DNA of 6,115 bases from the NCBI GenBank assembly GCA_937862595.1, contig CALMFL010000126.1, forward strand, positions 1 through 6,115. Direction: 5' to 3'. The translations under genes were made by a program, and so were the position numbers. The first letter of the stretch is position 1, and every line of letters starts with the position of its first letter. Origin of the DNA: an uncultured Fidelibacterota bacterium. GTDB taxonomy: Bacteria; Fidelibacterota; Fidelibacteria; Fidelibacterales; Fidelibacteraceae. Below are positions 1-5,231 of this stretch, in pieces. Below the pieces are notes generated by a model. The model saw only the letters and a program-made list of their open reading frames with translations, was not told the origin of the DNA and searched no databases.

Positions 1-1
1 T

Positions 2-2335
2 AATTTAGGCAACATTACATTAACAGATGAATCATCGGGATATGGATTTTATGTTATTGGTGTCCCCGGAGTCGATAATGTCGATTACTCCACTGGACTT
101 GCCAGCAACTGGATCCAGAACGGCGCACCCGACGGCGTGCAGCTTTCGGTGGGCGGCGTGATCGTGGACGGCGTGGCCTACGAGGGCGCCCTGAACGACC
201 TTGCGGGCAATCCGATGGAAGATGTCAATTCCTTTGGCGCCGACATGTATGAAGGCCAGACCGACACCTCCATTTCCCGCATCGGACTGGACGGCTCGCC
301 CTGGGTGGTCACGACCACGACCCCCGGTGACGTCAACGTCGGCCAGGTCCTTGAAGCCGGCACGAACTATCCCCCGAGCGCCGACGCCGGCCCCGACCAG
401 CTGGTCATGGTCAACGAACCGGTCTACCTTGACGGATCCGCCAGTTCGGACCCCAACGCCAATATCGAAAGCTATCTCTGGGTCCAGCTCAGCGGGACCA
501 GCGTCTCGCTGTCCGGGGCCACCACGGACCGCGCGATGTTCATGGCTCCGGCCGCCAACGCCGACCTTGTGTTCGAGCTGACCGTAACGGACAGCGCGTC
601 CGCTTCGGACAAGGACACCGTCGCCATCACCGTCCGCGAACCGCAGGATACCGAACTGATCTTCAGTGAATACATCGAAGGATCGGTCGGTAACAACAAG
701 GCGATCGAACTCTACAATTTTACCGACGCGGCCGTTTCCCTGACGGGCTATTCCGTGAAGCTCGGCTCCAACGGCGGCGGCTGGGGGACCGAACAGGTCC
801 TGAGCGGCACGCTTGCCGCCGGCGAGGTCTACGTGATCGCCAACAGCAGCTCTATCCAGTCCATTTTGGACGTGGCCGACACCACCAGCACCGTCACCTA
901 TTTTAACGGCAACGACGCCCTCGGCCTCTTTTTGAACGGCGTTCTGGTCGACGTGATCGGCGATCCGGTCAATGATCCCCTCACCGGCTGGTCCGTCGCG
1001 GGCACCACGGATGCGACCAAGGACCACACCCTGATCCGCAAACCGCAGATCGAAGCGGGCAATACGGACTGGGCCGCTTCCGCCGGGACAAATTCCGACA
1101 ATTCCGAATGGATCGTCATGGCCGACGGCTATTTCACCGACCTCGGCTCGCATACCGCGGGTCCGCAGGCCTACACCTTCAGCAATGCCGGCGTGACCAC
1201 CGCCTTCCCGCAGGCCGGGTCCGAGATCGAGGTTTCCGTCGACATCACCCCGGGCGAAAGCACGCCCGCTCCCGCGACCGTCACCGTCTGGTACGGGACC
1301 GGCGGCACCCAGCCGAACCATGCCGACCTCTGGCTGGACAGCGGCACCAAATGGGCCGGCGTGATCCCCGCGATCGCGGGCGGCAACCTGAGCCTTGATT
1401 TTTATTTCAGCGCGGTGAACGGCAGCAACGCCGGAAGCTCCGCCCTTTACAGCACGGTGGTCGCCGGCGCGGTCACCCCGATCGCCGACATCCACACGAA
1501 CATCGACAGCTACAACGGCACGATGAAGACCCTTGAAGGCGTCATGACCATCGGGACCGGCGCCCTGCGCAGCGACCGCACCTCCGCCTACATCCAGGAC
1601 AACTCCGGCCGCGGCCTGAACGTCTACTCCACCGCCCTGCACAACGACCTCAAACGCGGCGCCCGGGTCAAAATGGTCGGGACCATCGAGCAGTATTACA
1701 CCACGGTGGAGATCACCGATTTCACCTACACCGTTCTGGACACCGCCCAGGCCCTTCCGGCCGCCCTTAACGTCAGCGTCGCCGGCGCCAATTCCGCCGC
1801 ACTGGAAGGCACGCTCGCCCGCGTCACCGGCACCCTGTCCAAGATCCAGACCTTCAGCACCAGCAAGAACCTGATCTTGAAAGACGGAACGGACAGCACC
1901 ATCGTTAAGGTCTGGCCGACCACCGGCATCGACACCGACGTCCTGACCACCGGCATTCTCTACGCCATCACCGGCGTGGGCAGCCAGTACTCCGGCGAAT
2001 ACCAGCTGCTGGTCGGGTACGCTTCGGATATCGACGGGACCGTGGACGTCCGCGACGACCCGGCGCTTGCCCGGAACTTCTCGCTTTCCCCGGCCTACCC
2101 GAACCCCTTCAATCCTTCCACGACCCTGGAATTCACCCTTGAGCAGGGAAGCGATTACGAACTGAGCGTGTACAACATTACCGGACAGCGCGTCGCCCTG
2201 CTTTCCAGCGGCTATGCGGAACCCGGCATCTATAAACAAACCTGGAACGCGGGCAGCTTCACGTCGGGCGTCTACTTCGTACGCCTTGAAGCCGGCATGA
2301 ACATCGCCACGCAAAAAGTCGTTCTGATCAAATAA
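2..2335 (+). CDS. Modular secreted protein: LTD, PKD-like, LTD, Ig-like, OB folds, type IX sorting domain (5' partial)
   Basis: The reading frame is open from the first complete codon, so the true start lies upstream; 777 residues are visible, numbered here from nt 2. The GTG at 137 is internal to a domain and is not a likely start. Order seen: C-terminal half of a lamin-tail domain (about 1-115); a PKD/REJ-like domain (about 123-212) with the typical ADAGPDQ, LDGSASSDPN and LTVTDS signatures; a second lamin-tail domain (about 217-375, beginning LIFSEYIEGS); an Ig-like beta region (about 390-490); a tandem OB-fold region (about 492-679); a Por/type IX sorting domain (693-777). No catalytic domain and no cysteine is visible. 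Inference: a large protein exported through the type IX system and displayed on the surface or released, with a binding or adhesive role. An enzyme domain could lie in the missing N-terminus. Domain calls are from motif recognition; the ligand is unknown. Confidence 0.9.
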   Translation, partial: NLGNITLTDESSGYGFYVIGVPGVDNVDYSTGLASNWIQNGAPDGVQLSVGGVIVDGVAYEGALNDLAGNPMEDVNSFGADMYEGQTDTSISRIGLDGSPWVVTTTTPGDVNVGQVLEAGTNYPPSADAGPDQLVMVNEPVYLDGSASSDPNANIESYLWVQLSGTSVSLSGATTDRAMFMAPAANADLVFELTVTDSASASDKDTVAITVREPQDTELIFSEYIEGSVGNNKAIELYNFTDAAVSLTGYSVKLGSNGGGWGTEQVLSGTLAAGEVYVIANSSSIQSILDVADTTSTVTYFNGNDALGLFLNGVLVDVIGDPVNDPLTGWSVAGTTDATKDHTLIRKPQIEAGNTDWAASAGTNSDNSEWIVMADGYFTDLGSHTAGPQAYTFSNAGVTTAFPQAGSEIEVSVDITPGESTPAPATVTVWYGTGGTQPNHADLWLDSGTKWAGVIPAIAGGNLSLDFYFSAVNGSNAGSSALYSTVVAGAVTPIADIHTNIDSYNGTMKTLEGVMTIGTGALRSDRTSAYIQDNSGRGLNVYSTALHNDLKRGARVKMVGTIEQYYTTVEITDFTYTVLDTAQALPAALNVSVAGANSAALEGTLARVTGTLSKIQTFSTSKNLILKDGTDSTIVKVWPTTGIDTDVLTTGILYAITGVGSQYSGEYQLLVGYASDIDGTVDVRDDPALARNFSLSPAYPNPFNPSTTLEFTLEQGSDYELSVYNITGQRVALLSSGYAEPGIYKQTWNAGSFTSGVYFVRLEAGMNIATQKVVLIK
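1475..2035 (+). other. Tandem OB-fold region of gene 1
   Basis: Two successive OB-like units are seen. The first holds AYIQDNSGRGLNVY and RGARVKMVGTIEQY (visible residues about 508-580). The second holds ALEGTLARVTGTL, LILKDGTDSTIVKVW and ITGVGSQYSGEYQLL (about 599-679). Each has the same layout: a strand, a (Q/K)D..G turn, then a hydrophobic V..(T/V)G..xxY strand. This resembles the YhcR-type/DUF5689-type OB domains of secreted nucleases and surface proteins, which are thought to bind nucleic acid or other polymers. Confidence 0.65.
2078..2332 (+). other. Type IX secretion (Por) C-terminal sorting domain
   Basis: The last 85 residues of the first protein begin FSLSPAYPNPFNPSTTLEF, continue through LSVYNITGQRVALL and a WNAGSFTSGVYFVRL block, and end TQKVVLIK. 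This is the standard layout of the FlgD-like/type IX sorting domain: a YPNPFNP turn, a VYN..G..V strand pair, a W(N/D)..g...GVYF.r strand, and a final basic KV strand. Such domains direct export through the outer membrane and are normally removed by a sortase when the cargo is attached. The family assignment is secure; attachment versus release cannot be read from the sequence. Confidence 0.92.
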
Positions 2336-2346
2336 CACGTGAGACT
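2336..2346 (+). promoter_or_regulatory. Short gene 1-gene 2 gap with weak ribosome-binding element
   Basis: Eleven bases separate the TAA of the first gene from the ATG at 2347. No GGAGG-like site is present. GTGA at 2339-2342, four bases before the ATG, could pair with the 5' side of the anti-Shine-Dalgarno region (the GUGA end of the extended consensus), and the same GTGA precedes the next gene at the same distance. There is no room for a promoter or terminator, so the two genes are probably co-transcribed. Confidence 0.35.
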
Positions 2347-4308
2347 ATGAAATTACTTAAAACACTTCTCATGATCCTTCTGCCCCTCGCGATCTTCGCC
2401 CAGGGGCACCTGGTGTTTTCCGAACTGGTCCTGCAGCCCTCGGCCGGCGAGTATGCCGTGGTCACGAACCCGACCGCTTCGGCGGTGGACATGTCCAACT
2501 ACTACCTCACCGACGCGACGGACCCCGCCAACGGAAAATTTTACTACAAGCTTCCCTCGGGCGCGGATTTCTGGTCCGGCAGCGGTTCCGATTTTATCGC
2601 CCGCTTCCCCGCGATCAGCCTTCCCGCCGGCGAGAGCCTTGTGATCGGCCTGGGCCGCGATACGGATTACTTCAGCGAATACGGAAGCTATCCCGACCTT
2701 TACCTGAAAGGCAGCGGCGCGGACACCCTTCTGCAGGCCCTTGCGGGCGCGACCACCATCGGGGGATCCTTTAACGCCAAGCTGGACAATACCGCCGAAA
2801 CGCTGATCCTGTTCTACTGGGACGGCGTCTCCGCGACCGTGCAGGACGCGGACTATCTCCTCTGGGGCAGCGCCGCCTATGCCGTCGACAAGAGCGGCGT
2901 GGGCACCTACGCGAACGACACCCCCGTCGGCAGCCAGTCCTTCATGTCCGCCCATCTCGACGAGAAAAAACTCATCCGCGTGTCCGGCGAAGGCAGCGAG
3001 ACCGCAACGGGCGGGAACGGCATTACCGGCCACGACGAGACCTCCGAGAACCTTGCCGCGACCTGGACCGTCGTCGACCTGGCCAGCTCCAAGCCCGCGA
3101 TCAGCGAGGTCGTCCTGACCCCCGCCTCGCCCAGCGAACGCGACAGTCTCTATGTCAGCGCCGTCGTGACGAACCTCAGCGGGACCCTCACCGTGGAATG
3201 CGTCTACACCTTCGACGCCGTCCGGACCGTTCTGGAAATGGCGGCCGGAGATGATGCGGACAGCTACGCCTGCGTGATCCCGCCCCTGGGCGACGCGGGC
3301 ACCCTGACCTATTACATCCGTGCGGAGAACAGCCTCGGACTGGCCGACTCCACGCTGAGCTACGGCAAGACCGTCAGCGCCTACGTTGAAGCCCAGACCA
3401 TCCGTTACCTGCGCGACAATTACGAGGACCTGCAGGAAACCGTCGTCACCGCCACCGGCGTGGTCACGGTGCAGATGGGGCTCATCAACACCTACGCGTC
3501 CTACATTCAGGACGAATCCGGGCGCGGCATCTACGTCTTCGGCTCCCCCATGAGCGGCCTGACCCGCGGCACCCGCGTCTCCGTCACCGGAACGCTCTCC
3601 AAGTACAACGACTCCATGCAGCTAAAGGACATCACCGTCACCAGCCTCGGCGCCGGCACCCTGCCCGAGATCGACACCTACACCTGTCAGCAGCTCAACA
3701 ATAATTTCATGGCCCTTGAGGGCACCCTTGTCAGGGTCCACGGCCAGATCACCGACCGTGCGGACGGCATCGGCGGCGGCTCCAACATCACGCTGGACGA
3801 CGGGACCTCCTCCCTGACCCTGCGCGTCTGGGATTCGACGAACCTGCTTGGGAACGCCGTCGCGGACAGCCTGCTGCAGCCCGGCAATTCCGTCGAGGTC
3901 GCCGCGATCGGCAGTTTCTACAGCGGCGCGGCCCAGCTGCTGCCCGCCTATCCCGCGGACGTCACCGCATGGACCGACGGGGATCCCGGCACCGGACAGG
4001 TCAGCCTGAGCGTGGCCCCCTTCCCCTTCGTCCCCCGCCTCGGCGAGGTCATCAATTATTCCTACGAGTACCCCGACGAAGCCCGGGTGATCATCCGTAT
4101 CTACGACGCGGCAGGGCGCTATGTTACCACCCTGACGGACGAGTATCACGGCATCAGCTGGACCCTGCAGAAGCAATGGAACGGAAAGAACGAACTCAAC
4201 CAGTTCCTTGCCCCGGGTGTCTATATCATGCATATGGAAGTCATTGAACGTTCAACCGGAAAGGTGACCCGCAAGGCTCAGCCGGTTGTCATAGCCGTCA
4301 AAAAATAA
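2347..4308 (+). CDS. Secreted LTD, Ig-like, tandem OB-fold protein with FlgD-like C-terminus
   Basis: Complete 653-residue protein. The start is supported by a typical signal peptide directly after the ATG: MKLLK, a hydrophobic run, then a likely signal peptidase I site after IFA at residue 18. A lamin-tail domain follows (about 20-240; FSELVLQPSAGEYAVVTNP, SNYYLTDA, and a GNGITGHDETSENLA stretch). Next come an Ig-like beta domain (about 249-345), a tandem OB-fold region (about 350-540; YIQDESGRG, RGTRVSVTGTL, ALEGTLVRV, LDDGTSSL), and a FlgD-like Ig domain (about 551-653; VIIRIYDAAGRYVTTL, WNGKNELNQFLAPGVYIM). The OB part resembles that of the upstream gene, so the two are at least partly paralogous. 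LTD plus OB is the non-catalytic half of ExeM/NucH-type extracellular nucleases, but no nuclease domain is present. Cys285 and Cys309 may form a disulfide. Inference: a surface or extracellular binding protein. Ligand unknown. Confidence 0.93.
   Translation: MKLLKTLLMILLPLAIFAQGHLVFSELVLQPSAGEYAVVTNPTASAVDMSNYYLTDATDPANGKFYYKLPSGADFWSGSGSDFIARFPAISLPAGESLVIGLGRDTDYFSEYGSYPDLYLKGSGADTLLQALAGATTIGGSFNAKLDNTAETLILFYWDGVSATVQDADYLLWGSAAYAVDKSGVGTYANDTPVGSQSFMSAHLDEKKLIRVSGEGSETATGGNGITGHDETSENLAATWTVVDLASSKPAISEVVLTPASPSERDSLYVSAVVTNLSGTLTVECVYTFDAVRTVLEMAAGDDADSYACVIPPLGDAGTLTYYIRAENSLGLADSTLSYGKTVSAYVEAQTIRYLRDNYEDLQETVVTATGVVTVQMGLINTYASYIQDESGRGIYVFGSPMSGLTRGTRVSVTGTLSKYNDSMQLKDITVTSLGAGTLPEIDTYTCQQLNNNFMALEGTLVRVHGQITDRADGIGGGSNITLDDGTSSLTLRVWDSTNLLGNAVADSLLQPGNSVEVAAIGSFYSGAAQLLPAYPADVTAWTDGDPGTGQVSLSVAPFPFVPRLGEVINYSYEYPDEARVIIRIYDAAGRYVTTLTDEYHGISWTLQKQWNGKNELNQFLAPGVYIMHMEVIERSTGKVTRKAQPVVIAVKK
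3394..3966 (+). other. Tandem OB-fold region of gene 2, related to that of gene 1
   Basis: Residues about 350-540 of the second protein repeat the gene 1 layout. SYIQDESGRGIYVF and RGTRVSVTGTLSKY form unit one; ALEGTLVRVHGQI, ITLDDGTSSLTLRVW and AAIGSFYSGAAQLL form unit two. The conserved landmarks (YIQD.SGRG, RG.RV..GT, ALEGTL.RV.G, L.DGT.S, VW..T, YSG..QLL) are in the same order and spacing as in the upstream protein, which supports common descent. Confidence 0.68.
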
Positions 4309-4317
4309 CGTGAAATC
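4309..4317 (+). promoter_or_regulatory. Short gene 2-gene 3 gap; alternative starts downstream
   Basis: Nine bases separate the two genes. GTGA at 4310-4313 lies four bases before the ATG at 4318 and ten before the in-frame ATG at 4324. No purine-rich Shine-Dalgarno site is seen. The four-base spacing matches that of the preceding gene, which slightly favours 4318. The gap leaves no room for a promoter, so translation is likely from a shared mRNA. Confidence 0.35.
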
Positions 4318-5211
4318 ATGCTTATGAAACGAATACTTATCTTCTTATCGCTGACCGCCGCCCTGAGCGCGCAGGTCTTCACCGATTCCTGGCCCGGCAC
4401 GGCCGCCGGAGCCGGCTCGGGCGGCGCACAGGTTGCCGTCACCCGCTCGATGTGGGCGCACAGCTACAACCCCGCCGGACTCGCCGCGGTGCAAACGGCC
4501 GGGGGCGGATTCGGCTACACGAATCCCGGAGCCTACGGCTTCGCCTCGCTGTCGATGTTCACCGCCGTCCTGCCCCTGAACGAAACCTACGGAACGCTCT
4601 CCCTGCACGGGGACATGCTCCGCGTGAAGAACGGCGACGCCGTCCTGAGCTCGGAGAACGCGCTGGGCGTCAGCCACGCCGTCAACCTGATCAAGGACCT
4701 GCGTTCCTCCTTTGCCGTGGGCTACAGCCTGAACTTCCTTTACGTCAATTACGGGCAGTCCGCCGGACAGTCCGGCGACGGGACGGACGGGATCGACCTG
4801 GGCAGCGTGGCCGGGCTGGGCGTGGACCTCGGGTTCCGCGCCAGTCTGCGCGACCGCGCCTGGATGGGCGTTGCCGTCAAGAACATCAACGCACCCTCCC
4901 TGGGGGGCAGCGAATCCGAATCGCAGGCCGCGCGGAAATTCGTCGCCGGCATCGGCTACATGCCCTATTACGGCCTCGTCTCCTCCTTTGAGATCGAAAA
5001 GGTGCTCGGCTTCGACGCCCAGTACCGCGCAGGACTGGATTACGCGCTGAACGAGTGGTTCACGCTGCGGGCCGGTGTTTCCACCTACCCCAGCCAGCTG
5101 ACCTTCGGCTTCGGCGTGAAAAAATCCTTCTTCCGGGTGGACTACGCCTATGTAAGCCATCCCATCCTGAACGGCACGCACTTTTTCACGGTGGAGATCA
5201 CTAAACCATAA
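4318..5211 (+). CDS. PorV/PorQ-like outer-membrane beta-barrel protein
   Basis: 297 residues from the ATG at 4318. An in-frame ATG at 4324 would give MKRILIFL, a more usual signal-peptide start, so the true start may be two codons later. The signal peptide ends near LSA-Q (residues 18-19). The mature part has the hallmarks of the PorV/PorQ (UPF0164-like) family: an early NPAGLA motif (51-56) after a small-residue segment, alternating beta strands, a VAVKNINAPSLGG turn (186-197), and closing strands LTFGFGVKKSFFRVDYAY and FFTVEITKP. It is shorter than classical PorV as I recall that family. PorV-type barrels shuttle type IX cargo to the attachment complex, and lying just after genes for sorting-domain proteins fits a dedicated helper role. 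That role is inferred; it could equally be a structural or transport barrel. Confidence 0.82.
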   Translation: MLMKRILIFLSLTAALSAQVFTDSWPGTAAGAGSGGAQVAVTRSMWAHSYNPAGLAAVQTAGGGFGYTNPGAYGFASLSMFTAVLPLNETYGTLSLHGDMLRVKNGDAVLSSENALGVSHAVNLIKDLRSSFAVGYSLNFLYVNYGQSAGQSGDGTDGIDLGSVAGLGVDLGFRASLRDRAWMGVAVKNINAPSLGGSESESQAARKFVAGIGYMPYYGLVSSFEIEKVLGFDAQYRAGLDYALNEWFTLRAGVSTYPSQLTFGFGVKKSFFRVDYAYVSHPILNGTHFFTVEITKP

Positions 5212-5231
5212 TACCCGCACGGGCCTATATC
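5212..5231 (+). promoter_or_regulatory. 20-base gene 3-gene 4 gap
   Basis: The gap ends in an A/T-rich stretch (CTATATC) immediately before the ATG at 5232; the ATCATG context is shared with the start at 4318. No Shine-Dalgarno site is present. CCCGCACGGG at 5214-5223 could form at most a 3-bp stem and is not followed by a T-run, so no terminator is called. The fourth gene is therefore probably in the same operon. Confidence 0.3.

Noticed and set aside
137..139. GTG at 137 as the start of gene 1.
   Set aside because: The frame is open upstream to the window edge, the upstream codons complete the lamin-tail domain, and no signal peptide follows the GTG although the protein has an export tail.
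32..2338. A 768-codon open frame on the - strand across nearly all of gene 1.
   Set aside because: It is in exact codon register with gene 1 and stays open only because TTA, CTA and TCA codons are rare in the G+C-rich sense frame. Its product is a low-complexity mix rich in G, V, A, D and R with no recognisable domain, and it closes as soon as a TCA codon appears at 32-34.
201..4991. Shorter + strand frames overlapping the genes (for example 201-581, 1108-1398, 2453-2644, 4452-4991).
   Set aside because: They are rich in R, P, A and T as expected from frame-shifted G+C-rich codons, lie wholly inside real genes, and show no domain or leader.
5214..5223. CCCGCACGGG as a possible terminator hairpin between genes 3 and 4.
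   Set aside because: Only a 3-bp stem with a 4-base loop and no T-run follows; far too weak for an intrinsic terminator.
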